51,031 nt of DNA from Ruminococcus sp. (GTDB taxonomy: Bacteria > Bacillota > Clostridia > Oscillospirales > Acutalibacteraceae). Below, in pieces: positions 6,512-14,812 of the stretch. The translations under genes and the position numbers were made by a program. Location of the stretch: contig JAFRCW010000029.1 in NCBI GenBank assembly GCA_017404145.1, positions 1 to 51,031 on the forward strand, in the 5' to 3' direction. Numbering within the stretch: position 1 is the first letter of the stretch; every line of letters starts with the position of its first letter. The notes beneath the pieces are model-generated. The model did not search any database. It was not told where the DNA came from and worked only from the letters and a program-made list of their open reading frames with translations.

Positions 6512-7678
6512 TCACAGCTCTTTGATCAGATGTGTATAATATTCACAGGCGTCAGTCACCTTTGAAGGCAGACAGCGCTCGTTCGTCATATGCGCGAGCT
6601 TGTACTCGCCTGGTCCGAAGCCGATGGTGGGGATTCCCATGGAGACGGGTACGACCGCGTTCGTTCCGAAATCCCAGAAATCATAAGCGGCAGGAGGAGT
6701 ACCGAAAGCCTTCTCATACGCCTTATCGCAGCAGCGTGTCAGATAATGATCTTTATCGATGATCCACGGATCGTGTTCCGGCTCATAGACGAGCTGTTCT
6801 CCCGTCCACGAGGTATGGATCAGCGTGCCTTTTTGCACTTCGGCGTCTTTTCCCTCAATCAGAGAATTCAGTTCTTCTTTCACCTGAGAGACGTTCTCTC
6901 CCAAGCGCAGTCTGCGGTCGAGATAGATCTCACAGCGATCGGGTACCGCGTTGAGCGACGCGGTATCGCAGGAGATTTTGGAGAGTACGATCGTACCGCC
7001 GTTTTCTTTCTCGCGAAGCGACTCGTTAAGCTGCTCCACTCTTTCGATGATCTGCGCCATTTCATAAACCGCGTTCTTTCCCTTTTCGGGAGCGGAGCCG
7101 TGAGCGGAAACGCCGTGCGTGATAATACGCGCCTGCACCTTACCGGTATGCCCTAATGTGATCAGATTATCGCTCGGCTCGCAGATAATACAGAAATCGG
7201 GCTTGACGCCGCTGTCGTGATAAAAATGTGTCAGGCATACGCCGTCGCAGTATTCTTCACATACCGAACCGGTGACATAGACCGTCTTGCCCTCCAGAAG
7301 TCCCAGCTTCTTCGCCGTCGCGGCGGCATAAAGAGATGCGCACAGCCCGCCCTTCATATCGACAGAACCTCTGCCGTATACATAGCCGTCGACAATATCG
7401 GCGGAAAACGGCGGAGCGTCCCAAGCCTCGGGATCGTTGACCTGCACGTTATCCATATGTGAATCAAAGTGGATCACTTTTTCTCCCGAACCGACCCTGC
7501 CGACAGCGTTGCCGACACGGTCGATAGATACCTCGTCAAAGCCCAGACACTTCATCCGATCGGTCAGCAGCCGAGCCACTTCACCTTCCTCATCGGAGTA
7601 ACTTCTGATTCGGATGGCGTCACGGTAGAACGCGATCAGTTCTTCTGTTGTACGGTCATCGATATAATGATTTGACAT
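6512..7678 (-). CDS. M20-family metallohydrolase, YgeY-like
   Basis: A dinuclear zinc amidohydrolase/peptidase of the ArgE/DapE/M20 family, 388 residues. Metal and catalytic residues are visible: His74 and Asp76 in SHMDNV, the bridging Asp107 in GRGSVDMKGG, the Glu141-Glu142 pair in CEEYCDG, Glu167 in CEPSD and a late His in HMTNE. The run of motifs resembles the YgeY subgroup, linked in other bacteria to selenium-dependent purine or amino-acid catabolism; that tie is family knowledge, and no selenium genes are visible here. It is the first gene of a three-gene operon with a PfkB kinase and a flavoprotein. The likely substrate is an N-acyl amino acid or similar amide. Confidence 0.82.
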   Translation of the reverse strand: MSNHYIDDRTTEELIAFYRDAIRIRSYSDEEGEVARLLTDRMKCLGFDEVSIDRVGNAVGRVGSGEKVIHFDSHMDNVQVNDPEAWDAPPFSADIVDGYVYGRGSVDMKGGLCASLYAAATAKKLGLLEGKTVYVTGSVCEEYCDGVCLTHFYHDSGVKPDFCIICEPSDNLITLGHTGKVQARIITHGVSAHGSAPEKGKNAVYEMAQIIERVEQLNESLREKENGGTIVLSKISCDTASLNAVPDRCEIYLDRRLRLGENVSQVKEELNSLIEGKDAEVQKGTLIHTSWTGEQLVYEPEHDPWIIDKDHYLTRCCDKAYEKAFGTPPAAYDFWDFGTNAVVPVSMGIPTIGFGPGEYKLAHMTNERCLPSKVTDACEYYTHLIKEL

Positions 7679-7697
7679 TCTCTCACCTTCTTCGGAT

Positions 7698-7726
7698 ATT
7701 CTATCACAGTTTTACTCTTGTGTCTA
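7698..7726 (-). promoter_or_regulatory. Promoter of the M20-PfkB-flavoprotein operon
   Basis: On the minus strand TAGACA (7721-7726) and TAGAAT (7698-7703) are 17 nt apart, about 20 nt before the start codon. Confidence 0.6.
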
Positions 7727-7737
7727 TCAAAATTTCA

Positions 7738-7766
7738 TTTACACAGATAGCACGATATGTTATAAT
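7738..7766 (+). promoter_or_regulatory. Promoter of the TetM-like/NYN gene
   Basis: TTTACA (7738-7743) and TATAAT (7761-7766) have a 17-nt spacer. It is divergent from the M20 operon promoter, with only 11 nt between the two -35 boxes. No long leader or attenuator of the tetM type is seen: the start codon is about 75 nt on. Confidence 0.7.
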
Positions 7767-7841
7767 GCAAACGAAGATTTCACTTTATTCGGAATAACAA
7801 TTATGAATTATGCATTATGCATTAAAAAGGGCGGTGAGAAA

Positions 7842-10430
7842 ATGAAGAAGATCACGGTGGGCATCCTCGCGCACGTTGACTCGGGCAAGACAACGCTGAC
7901 AGAAGCGATGATGTATGTGTCCGGCAACATCCGCAGGCTCGGCAGAGTCGATCACAAGGATTCGTTCCTCGACAACTTCGCTCTTGAGCGCGACAGAGGC
8001 ATCACTATCTTTTCCAAAACCGCTCTGATGAACTATCAAAACACAGAATTTTATCTGCTCGATACTCCGGGACACGTGGATTTTTCCGCGGAGGCGGAAC
8101 GCGCGGTGCAGGTGATGGACTACGCCGTACTTGTTATCAGCGGATCCGACGGCGTACAGAGCCACACCGCTACGCTGTGGCAGCTGTTAAGAAAATACCG
8201 CATACCGACCTTTCTCTTTGTCAACAAAATGGATTTGGAATCCGCCGACAAAGATACCGTGATGGCGGGGCTGAAAAAGAAGCTATCCGACGGCTGTGTG
8301 GATTTTGGTGAGAAAAGCCGTGAAAAGCTCTATGAGAACATCGCGCTGTGCGACGATCATCTGCTCGACAAATACTACGAGGATGAAGTAATCAGCGAGA
8401 GCGATATCAAAAAAGCGATTCAAAACCGCAAGCTCTTTCCCGTGTTCTTCGGCTCCGCGCTGAAGGTTGAGGGCGTTGACGCTTTCCTCGACGCATTAGA
8501 TCATTATACCGAAATGCCCGATTATCCCGAAACGTTCGGCGCGAGGGTGTTCAAAATCTCACAGGACGCGTCCAAAGCCCGCCTGACGTTCCTCAAAATC
8601 ACCGGCGGCGCGCTGTCCGTCAGAGATATTCTCAAAAGCGATAAAAACAAGGACAGTGAAAAGGTCAGCCAGATCCGCATCTATTCGGGAGAAAAATTCA
8701 CCGCAGTCGAAACAGCGGAGGCAGGCACTGTCTGCGCAATCACAGGCGTCGGCTTCACCCGCCCGGGGGACGCACTGGGAGAAGAAGAAGGCGATACTCT
8801 GCCTGTGCTGGAACCGGTGCTGAGCTACAGTGTGATCCTGCCTGATGAGGTCGATCCGCATTCTGCCATCAAAGATTTCAGACAGTTAGAGTCGGAGGAT
8901 CCTCTCCTGCGGATCGTATGGGATGAGAGAAACCGCAGGATCGGCATTGAGCTGATGGGCGAAATTCAGCTGGAGGTACTGCGTTCAGTCATCAAAGAAC
9001 GCTTCGGCTATGACGCGGACTTCTCCTCGGGCAGTATCATTTATAAAGAAACCATCGCGAACACCGTGGAGGGCGTGGGACATTTTGAGCCGCTGCGTCA
9101 TTACGCGGAAGTGCATTTGATATTAAAACCGTTAAAAAGAGATTCAGGATTGGTAATTAACACCAAATGCAAGGAGGATCTGCTCGACCGCAACTGGCAG
9201 AGGCTGATCCTCACCCACCTCTATGAAAAAACGCATATCGGCGCGCTGACGGGCTCACCGATCACCGATATGGAAATCTCCCTCGTTTCGGGAAAGGCGC
9301 ACGCCAAGCACACCGAAGGCGGCGACTTTCGCGAAGCGACCTACCGCGCGGTGCGTCAGGGATTACGCTCGGCAAAGTCCGTATTGCTGGAGCCGTATTT
9401 CTCCTTCACACTGGAAGTACCGATCGAAAATATCGGCAGGGCGATGTCGGACGTCACGATGATGTCGGGCTCCTTCTCTCCTCCCGTCACCGAGGGAGAA
9501 TCCGCTGTACTCATCGGAGAAGCTCCTGTCAGTGAAATGAGAGAATACGCCGGAGCAGTCATCCAATACACCCGAGGCAAAGGCAGACTCAACTGTACAC
9601 TGAAGGGCTATGACGTCTGCCATAACGCAGACGAAGTGATCAAGAGGATCGGCTACGACGCGGACAGTGATGTGGAAAACACCGCGGACTCGATATTCTG
9701 CTCTCACGGAGCGGGACATACCGTCAAGTGGAACGAGGTACCGGAGCATATGCATTTAAGCTCCGCTTTGAGAAAAGAAGCGGACAAGCCCTCTGTCTCT
9801 CAGACACGCGCAGACTTCTCCCGCTACAAAAGCACAGACGATATCTTCGCGCTCGACAAAGAGCTGATGGAGATTTTCGAAAAGACCTACGGCCCCGTCA
9901 AAAGGCGAACTGCCGACTCACACAAAAAGCCGCAGAGAACGACGCTTTCGTTTAATGAAAACAAAAAGAAAAAGCCCTCTCCCCTCAACCTCAATCAGAA
10001 AGAATATCTGCTGATCGACGGTTATAACGTCATCTTCTCGTGGGAGCATCTCAAGGCGATCGCAGAGGATAACATCGACAGCGCGCGCAATACGCTGATC
10101 AACATCTTGTGCAATTACAGAGGCTTCAAAAAATGCGAGCTGATCCTCGTCTTTGACGCATATAAGGTCAAAGGCGATCACCGTGAGGTAGAACGCGAGG
10201 GCAATATCGACGTGGTCTATACCAAAGAGGCGGAGACCGCCGATACCTATATCGAAAAGGTCTCTCATGAGCTGTCGAAGAATCACAAGGTCAGGGTCGT
10301 GACCTCCGATAGGATGGAACAGCTGATCATCCTCGGCAACGGCGCGATTTATGTTTCTTCTAAAGAATTTTACGAAGAAGTCAAAACCGCAGAACAAGAA
10401 ATCAGGGTAATTATCCGTTCTAATGCATAA
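7842..10430 (+). CDS. TetM-like ribosomal GTPase fused to NYN nuclease
   Basis: An 862-residue fusion. Residues 1 to about 640 are an EF-G/TetM-type translational GTPase: G1 AHVDSGKTT (10-18), G2 DRGIT (51-55), G3 DTPGH (74-78), G4 NKMD (128-131), then domains II-V ending near GHTVKW (about 628). A charged linker (about 640-720) leads to a C-terminal NYN/PIN-like domain (about 720-862) of the YacP/Rae1 type, with acidic residues in LLIDGYN, LVFDAYK, ETADTY and VVTSDR. Rae1 of Bacillus is a ribosome-dependent mRNA endonuclease, and TetM-type factors bind the A site, so the fusion could deliver a nuclease to stalled or drug-bound ribosomes (inference). True TetM ends near residue 640. The start used is the ATG with GGGCGGTGAG upstream; a longer in-frame reading starts in simple repeat DNA and is rejected. 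Confidence 0.9.
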   Translation: MKKITVGILAHVDSGKTTLTEAMMYVSGNIRRLGRVDHKDSFLDNFALERDRGITIFSKTALMNYQNTEFYLLDTPGHVDFSAEAERAVQVMDYAVLVISGSDGVQSHTATLWQLLRKYRIPTFLFVNKMDLESADKDTVMAGLKKKLSDGCVDFGEKSREKLYENIALCDDHLLDKYYEDEVISESDIKKAIQNRKLFPVFFGSALKVEGVDAFLDALDHYTEMPDYPETFGARVFKISQDASKARLTFLKITGGALSVRDILKSDKNKDSEKVSQIRIYSGEKFTAVETAEAGTVCAITGVGFTRPGDALGEEEGDTLPVLEPVLSYSVILPDEVDPHSAIKDFRQLESEDPLLRIVWDERNRRIGIELMGEIQLEVLRSVIKERFGYDADFSSGSIIYKETIANTVEGVGHFEPLRHYAEVHLILKPLKRDSGLVINTKCKEDLLDRNWQRLILTHLYEKTHIGALTGSPITDMEISLVSGKAHAKHTEGGDFREATYRAVRQGLRSAKSVLLEPYFSFTLEVPIENIGRAMSDVTMMSGSFSPPVTEGESAVLIGEAPVSEMREYAGAVIQYTRGKGRLNCTLKGYDVCHNADEVIKRIGYDADSDVENTADSIFCSHGAGHTVKWNEVPEHMHLSSALRKEADKPSVSQTRADFSRYKSTDDIFALDKELMEIFEKTYGPVKRRTADSHKKPQRTTLSFNENKKKKPSPLNLNQKEYLLIDGYNVIFSWEHLKAIAEDNIDSARNTLINILCNYRGFKKCELILVFDAYKVKGDHREVEREGNIDVVYTKEAETADTYIEKVSHELSKNHKVRVVTSDRMEQLIILGNGAIYVSSKEFYEEVKTAEQEIRVIIRSNA

Positions 10431-10470
10431 TTCATAATTATTTTTGGTGGCTTAGCCCACACCTGAATTC
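10422..10470. repeat. Composite intergenic module
   Basis: A TAATGCATAATTCATAATTA-like tandem is followed by a GGTGGC-TTA-GCCCAC hairpin and an inverted ACACCTGAATT box. It abuts the stop codon of the GTPase fusion. Related AATTATGCAT repeats lie just upstream of the same gene (7798-7826) and at 10535-10562. Confidence 0.5.
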
Positions 10471-10480
10471 TATATATGAC

Positions 10481-10517
10481 AAAAACGCAGGCGGCAAATT
10501 TTTGCTTCCTGCGTTTC
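10481..10517 (-). terminator. Terminator between convergent genes
   Basis: The stem AAACGCAGG/CCTGCGTTT (with further GGCAA/TTGC pairing) is followed on the minus strand by TTTTTG. It serves the HdeD-like gene and may also stop the fusion transcript. Confidence 0.7.
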
Positions 10518-10560
10518 GTTTAGCTTTCATTATGAATTATGCATTATGAATTATGAATTA

Positions 10561-11142
10561 TTAAAAGTTTACTTTTTTCATCAGCACGGCGGTGTGGATG
10601 ACCGAGATGATATCGATTACCGCTTCCGCCAGCAGAGCAATACCGGTGATCACCCATACGGTGATGGTCGCGTCTCTGGGATAGAGAAAGATCACTACGC
10701 CGAGCGCCAGCGCGATAATGCCGCCGACAATATGGAACCAAGAGGCGCTGTAGCCCTCGTTCCTTGTCGCAAAGAACATAATGATCTTATTAAGTCCAAA
10801 CACGAACAGGATGATGCCGTAGATGATCGCAAGCGACTCCAGCACACCTAAAACGCCCTGAGAGAAGATCACGCAAAGCAAACCGACGATAAAGCAGATG
10901 ATCGCGCCGACCAAAGCGCCGGTACCGGCTTCTTCGTCCCTCTTTGAGCGGATAAAGTTCACCAAGAACACGACCGCAAGCAGCAGCAGCAGCGCGCCCA
11001 GAATGATGATCACGACCTTGGTGAAACCCTCGGGGTTGATCAGCAGCATCACGCCGACGAAGATTTCAAACAGAATCACGAGGATCGCGGGCAGAAGAAC
11101 TTTCAGTCTTCCCTTCGGTTTTTCTGATTTTACATTACTCAT
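10561..11142 (-). CDS. HdeD/DUF308-like membrane protein
   Basis: A 193-residue integral membrane protein with about six hydrophobic segments in paired repeats after a short Lys-rich cytosolic N-terminus. The repeated glycine-rich helices and their spacing match the HdeD (acid-resistance membrane protein, DUF308) family, whose biochemical role is unknown. The start is the ATG preceded by GGAGG; an in-frame ATG nine codons upstream would place the ribosome site inside the gene and is rejected. It has its own promoter, divergent from and overlapping that of the HAD phosphatase, and a terminator. Confidence 0.75.
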   Translation of the reverse strand: MSNVKSEKPKGRLKVLLPAILVILFEIFVGVMLLINPEGFTKVVIIILGALLLLLAVVFLVNFIRSKRDEEAGTGALVGAIICFIVGLLCVIFSQGVLGVLESLAIIYGIILFVFGLNKIIMFFATRNEGYSASWFHIVGGIIALALGVVIFLYPRDATITVWVITGIALLAEAVIDIISVIHTAVLMKKVNF

Positions 11143-11155
11143 TTCTTTCCTCCTA

Positions 11156-11184
11156 TTGGATTTTTCCAAATTTTATGATATCAT
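11156..11184 (+). promoter_or_regulatory. Promoter of the HAD phosphatase gene
   Basis: TTGGAT (11156-11161) and TATCAT (11179-11184) have a 17-nt spacer. The -10 overlaps that of the divergent HdeD-like gene, so the two may interfere. Confidence 0.5.
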
Positions 11185-11211
11185 TATAACCGTATACCGA
11201 CACGATTTCAA
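11183..11211 (-). promoter_or_regulatory. Promoter of the HdeD-like gene
   Basis: On the minus strand TTGAAA (11206-11211) and TATAAT (11183-11188) have a 17-nt spacer. Confidence 0.75.
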
Positions 11212-11230
11212 CATTTTTCGGGAGAAAAAG

Positions 11231-12004
11231 ATGAAAAACATTCAACTGATCGCAAGCGACCTCGACGGTACCCTTCTCTTAAACGGAAGAAGTACGCCGA
11301 ACGATGAAACGCTTGCCTTGATAAAAAAGCTCACCGACAAAGGCTATATTTTCACAGTCGCCTCCGGCAGGCAGTACGAAAACCTCAGAGAGCTGTTCGC
11401 GCCCGTCAGGGACGATATCGCCTATCTGTGCTGTAACGGCGCCATCTGTATCTATCACGGAGAAGTCGTCTGCGAAAACTATATTGACAAAAGTCTTGCC
11501 AACGAGATCATCCGCGATATTGAAAGTACAAAAGATAACTGTGTGATGGTCTCGGCGAGGGGCTTTGAAGCGATCAGCGAAAAAGACGAAAGATTCCGCC
11601 GCTATCTGATCGACTTTGTCAAGGCAAAAGTCAGACTATTTCCCGACCTGACCGAGTTGGAAGAAAAGATCTTCAAAGTCTCATTATATAACGAATACGA
11701 ACAGCTCAACGCAGAATACTGGGAGGAGCGTTACAAAGGCAGATGCGAAGTGCTGACCAGCGGAAATGTGTGGCTCGACTTCATCCCCTTTGGTTCCGAT
11801 AAAGGGACCGCGCTGGCAAAATTCGCTCAGTCTCTGGGGATCGAACGAGAAGAGATCATTGCTTTCGGCGATAACGACAACGATATCTCGATGCTCCGAT
11901 ACGCGGGAACCCCCGTAACGATGAACTCCGCGCGAGAAGAGATCAGACAATACGGCGCTTTCTCCACCGATACCGTGGACGAAGTACTGAAAAAACTGGT
12001 ATAA
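11231..12004 (+). CDS. HAD-superfamily Cof-type phosphatase
   Basis: A Cof/IIB-subclass haloacid dehalogenase-like hydrolase of 257 residues, about the family's usual 260-270. Motif I is DLDGTLL near residue 9 (nucleophile Asp), motif II a Ser in TVASGRQ, motif III a Lys in SDKGTAL, and motif IV GDNDNDISML near the C-terminus. A cap domain lies between. Members remove phosphate from sugar phosphates, nucleotides or FMN; the substrate cannot be read. The start is the ATG with GGGAGA upstream; a much longer in-frame extension crosses the divergent promoter region and is rejected. An intrinsic terminator follows at once. Confidence 0.88.
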   Translation: MKNIQLIASDLDGTLLLNGRSTPNDETLALIKKLTDKGYIFTVASGRQYENLRELFAPVRDDIAYLCCNGAICIYHGEVVCENYIDKSLANEIIRDIESTKDNCVMVSARGFEAISEKDERFRRYLIDFVKAKVRLFPDLTELEEKIFKVSLYNEYEQLNAEYWEERYKGRCEVLTSGNVWLDFIPFGSDKGTALAKFAQSLGIEREEIIAFGDNDNDISMLRYAGTPVTMNSAREEIRQYGAFSTDTVDEVLKKLV

Positions 12005-12005
12005 G

Positions 12006-12030
12006 AAAAAGCCCCATCCGGGGCTTTTTC
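12006..12030 (+). terminator. Terminator of the HAD phosphatase gene
   Basis: AAAAAGCCCC and GGGGCTTTTT form a 10-bp stem around ATCC, 2 nt past the stop. It is symmetric enough to work both ways. Confidence 0.85.
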
Positions 12031-12171
12031 CAGTGCAGAGTGCAGAGTGCTGAGTGCTGAGTGCTGAGTGACGGTTACTCGCTGCGCTCGAACAATTATA
12101 ATTTATGCAGAACGGTCAAGACCGTTTCCTACAAATATAATCACTAATCACCAACCACTAATCACTAACCG
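12031..12171. repeat. Tandem repeats and a REP-like hairpin
   Basis: About five degenerate AGTGCTG/AGTGCAG units (12032-12066) are followed by a GGTTACTCGCTGCGCTCGAA segment seen elsewhere as its complement (GAGCGAAGCGAGTAACC). A REP-like AACGGTCAAGACCGTT hairpin ending CCTAC comes next (12111-12132), then a CACTAATCACCAAC tandem (12138-12170) up to the phosphoesterase stop. Confidence 0.6.
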
Positions 12172-12762
12172 CTAGTTTACGTAGTCGATCACGCAATGCT
12201 CGAAGGCGTTGATGACCGTGATGCCGTTGTGGGTGGTGCGCTGCGGGAAGTTGCCGTAGTTGCGGTGAACGTGACCGTGAAGAAACAGCTTGGGCTGATA
12301 TTTTTCAAGGATCGTATTGAAGCACTCAAAGCCTCTGTGCGGCAGGGTGTCGATATCATTGAGATGTCTCGCGGGAGCGTGAGTCACCAGAATATCGATG
12401 CCGTTTCTTTTCTTGATCGGATACCACAGCCTTCTGAGTCTGCGCTTCATCTGGCTTTCGGTATACATATACTTGCCGTCACGATAGCGGAAGGACCCGC
12501 CCAGTCCCATAATACGAATACCTTTGAAATCATAGACCAGATCGTCGATACAGATACAGCCCTCGGGGTCGCGGAGGTTGCGGTCGTCGTGGTTGCCGTG
12601 AACATAAAGCAGCGGACAGCCCGCCATCGTCACCAGAAATTCCAGATACTCACAGTCGAGATCGCCGCAGGAAATGATCAGATCGATCCCGTCGAGCTTT
12701 CCCGGAGAATAAAAGTCATAGTAATACTTTGACTCAATATCCGATACTGCTAAAATTCTCAT
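12172..12762 (-). CDS. Calcineurin-like metallophosphoesterase
   Basis: A 196-residue metallophosphoesterase. Motif order fits the fold: SDIE near residue 7, SCGDLDCEYLE (metal-bridging Asp), VHGNHDDR (Asn/His), VTHAPAR and LHGHVH. It overlaps the upstream ParB-like/BMP fusion gene by ATGA, so the two are translationally coupled. Small enzymes of this group cleave phosphodiesters such as cyclic nucleotides or act as phosphatases. Coupling to a nucleoside-type binding domain hints at a nucleotide-related substrate, which is inference only. A tandem repeat region rather than a terminator follows. Confidence 0.88.
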   Translation of the reverse strand: MRILAVSDIESKYYYDFYSPGKLDGIDLIISCGDLDCEYLEFLVTMAGCPLLYVHGNHDDRNLRDPEGCICIDDLVYDFKGIRIMGLGGSFRYRDGKYMYTESQMKRRLRRLWYPIKKRNGIDILVTHAPARHLNDIDTLPHRGFECFNTILEKYQPKLFLHGHVHRNYGNFPQRTTHNGITVINAFEHCVIDYVN

Positions 12763-14732
12763 TTCGCATTGCTCCCTTCGCTGTTCGAGGGAGCTTTTTC
12801 CGCGTCCGCGGGAGCGGTGCTCTGTGACTTCTCCACGCCCGCCATATCGACGGTCGCCTTGCCCATCGGGGTCAGCTCGTCATAAACAGGGATCGAACCG
12901 ATCACATTCTCCACCAGATAATCCATATTGATGATCTGCTCCTGCGTCAGTTCCTTCTGTTCTTCGCCGACAAGCTCGCCGCTCTGGGTGATAAGCGGCG
13001 CCAAGAACGGCGTGCAGACCTTATGGATCATACTCTCCCTGAGGAAGTCTCCGAAACGGCGGGAAGCGGCGGAGAGCGCCGCCGCATAGCGTACGTCAAC
13101 CACGCCCGCGGACATTCCCCAGAAATAGTTGAGCGCCATCTCGGAGTTCTGATACTCCGCCTGGATGGTTTTGTTCAGCACTCTTCTGATCAGTTCTTCA
13201 TAGTAGACGCCCCACTTCCAGAACGCTACGGCAAGGAGACTTGTCTCTTCTTTATTGATATAAGACATACCGAAGGTAGATCGGTCGTCCTCCGAAAAGC
13301 GCGCGGTATCCTGGGTGGAGATGATATGGATATCCTTATCGACCAGTGTCTGTGCCGCCGCTTTTGCGCCCTTGATCGCCGACCATTCGAGGTATACCTT
13401 GGCTCTGGGATTTGCCATCTGCGCGCCGAGGGCAAAGGCGTTGATGCCCGCGATCTGACCGAAGATCGGATAGTCGCAGACATAACCGAGCCTGCCGGAA
13501 TCGGTCAGAGAACCCGCGATCGCGCCGAGGATGAACTTCGCCTCGTACATTCTGGTGTAGTAGGTGCGGATATAGCGGTGAGACTTGTTCAGAGAACAGT
13601 TCATTATCAGGATATCGGGATGCTCCACCGCGGCGCGCAGGCTCGCCTGCAAGAGTCTGGGCGAAGTGGTAAACACCAGCTTCGCGCCGTCCTCTATCGC
13701 CTGTTCGATCACTTTGTTGGGATCGTCCTCCATGACGTTTTCATAAGGGACGGTCTCGATCTTATCGTCAAAAATACGCTGTACGTGCTTTCTGCCGCGT
13801 TCATGCGCATAGACCCAGCCGGACTTCTGCGGACTGCCGTCGTAGAGGAACGCCACCTTAAGCACGGACGGAGTCGAGGACAGCATCTTCTTGATTACGC
13901 CGGGCTTTTTCTCATCGGCGGGATCGAGCTTGAGCTCGATCTGGGTCTCCTTCTCCTGCAGGGCGACCTCTTCCCACATTTTACTCAGGTTCTTCTTGAT
14001 GTCGGCGGTATCGGTGACTTTGAGTTCATGATAGCCGTAGATCTTGATATAGCTGAGCATCGCGTCGGCGGGAGTGGACTGGAGCTTGTCGCCGCCGTTT
14101 TGCAGATACGCTTGTTTGAAGTAATTGTAGGTGCCGGAAAATTCTTTCTTCTCGTCCTCGCTCCATTCTTCGTCGGGCGCTTTTCCCAAGAGTTTTTGGA
14201 GCATCGCGTAACTGCCGCGCTTGGAAAACTCGATACAGTTGACCTTGCTGACCTTATAAAAATCGAGATACTCATAGTAGAGCTCGATCTCTTCGTCGCC
14301 GGTGCGCTTGGGCAGGATACGGGTGACGGAACCGACAATATTCACCGCGCCGAAAAACTTCAAGACGCTGACGCGCTTGTTGCCCTCCAGCACATAGTAG
14401 CGGTTCATATACTCATACGCCGTGATGGGATCGCGGATACCCTCGGTCACGTGCGCCTGACAGAGCTTCTGCCACTTGACGGCAAACTCGGTATTTTCCT
14501 CTAAGATCGGCATAAAGTTCGGGGCAAAGGCGTTGACCCTGCCTCGTGTCTTGGTGCCGATGATCTTGTCGATCGGGATCTCGATCAGTCCGAGCGGAAT
14601 CTCTCCCGCTGTCATCGACGGATTCAGAAAATCGTCGAGTGCGGGTAAGGTCGGGGACCAGCCCTTTGACATATGCGCGCGGTATTCCTTTTGCGCCAGC
14701 TTTAACGCATCCTTGTAGTAAGCATCCGGCAT
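12759..14732 (-). CDS. Cytosolic ParB-like/BMP ligand-binding fusion
   Basis: A 657-residue protein with no signal peptide or lipobox. Residues about 45-150 contain a ParB/sulfiredoxin-like segment, best seen at VLEGNKRVSVLKFF (114-127). A helical, charged middle (150-285) follows. Residues about 290-610 resemble the BMP/PnrA periplasmic-binding fold (VLKVAFLYDG, FTTSPRLLQASL, YYTRMYEAKFILGAIAGS, GYVCDYPIFGQIAGINAFAL) that binds purine nucleosides when secreted as lipoprotein. Here it must be cytosolic, so a sensor or regulator role is more likely than transport, and no ABC permease is nearby. The tail (about 630-657) is Ala/Ser-rich and low complexity. Coupled to a metallophosphoesterase by a 4-nt overlap. 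The start has GAGGTGA upstream. Confidence 0.8.
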   Translation of the reverse strand: MPDAYYKDALKLAQKEYRAHMSKGWSPTLPALDDFLNPSMTAGEIPLGLIEIPIDKIIGTKTRGRVNAFAPNFMPILEENTEFAVKWQKLCQAHVTEGIRDPITAYEYMNRYYVLEGNKRVSVLKFFGAVNIVGSVTRILPKRTGDEEIELYYEYLDFYKVSKVNCIEFSKRGSYAMLQKLLGKAPDEEWSEDEKKEFSGTYNYFKQAYLQNGGDKLQSTPADAMLSYIKIYGYHELKVTDTADIKKNLSKMWEEVALQEKETQIELKLDPADEKKPGVIKKMLSSTPSVLKVAFLYDGSPQKSGWVYAHERGRKHVQRIFDDKIETVPYENVMEDDPNKVIEQAIEDGAKLVFTTSPRLLQASLRAAVEHPDILIMNCSLNKSHRYIRTYYTRMYEAKFILGAIAGSLTDSGRLGYVCDYPIFGQIAGINAFALGAQMANPRAKVYLEWSAIKGAKAAAQTLVDKDIHIISTQDTARFSEDDRSTFGMSYINKEETSLLAVAFWKWGVYYEELIRRVLNKTIQAEYQNSEMALNYFWGMSAGVVDVRYAAALSAASRRFGDFLRESMIHKVCTPFLAPLITQSGELVGEEQKELTQEQIINMDYLVENVIGSIPVYDELTPMGKATVDMAGVEKSQSTAPADAEKAPSNSEGSNAK

Positions 14733-14812
14733 AAAATCACCTCATTATAGATCGTTCCCGGTTCTCGGTTGTTATTTCAAAATAATACGCTTTTTCCGTT
14801 ACCCTACAGTTC

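Noticed and set aside
7803..7841. N-terminal extension of the GTPase fusion by 13 residues
   Set aside because: It is encoded by AATTATGCATT-type simple repeats, and the internal ATG has a proper GGGCGGTGAG site.
7842..10430. Calling the fusion a plain tet(M)-type resistance gene
   Set aside because: The 862-residue length, extra NYN domain and absence of a tetM-type leader make simple resistance uncertain.
13023..14504. Long open frame (493 codons) on the plus strand
   Set aside because: It lies wholly antisense to the ParB-like/BMP gene, has no family motifs and only mirrors the codon bias of the real gene.
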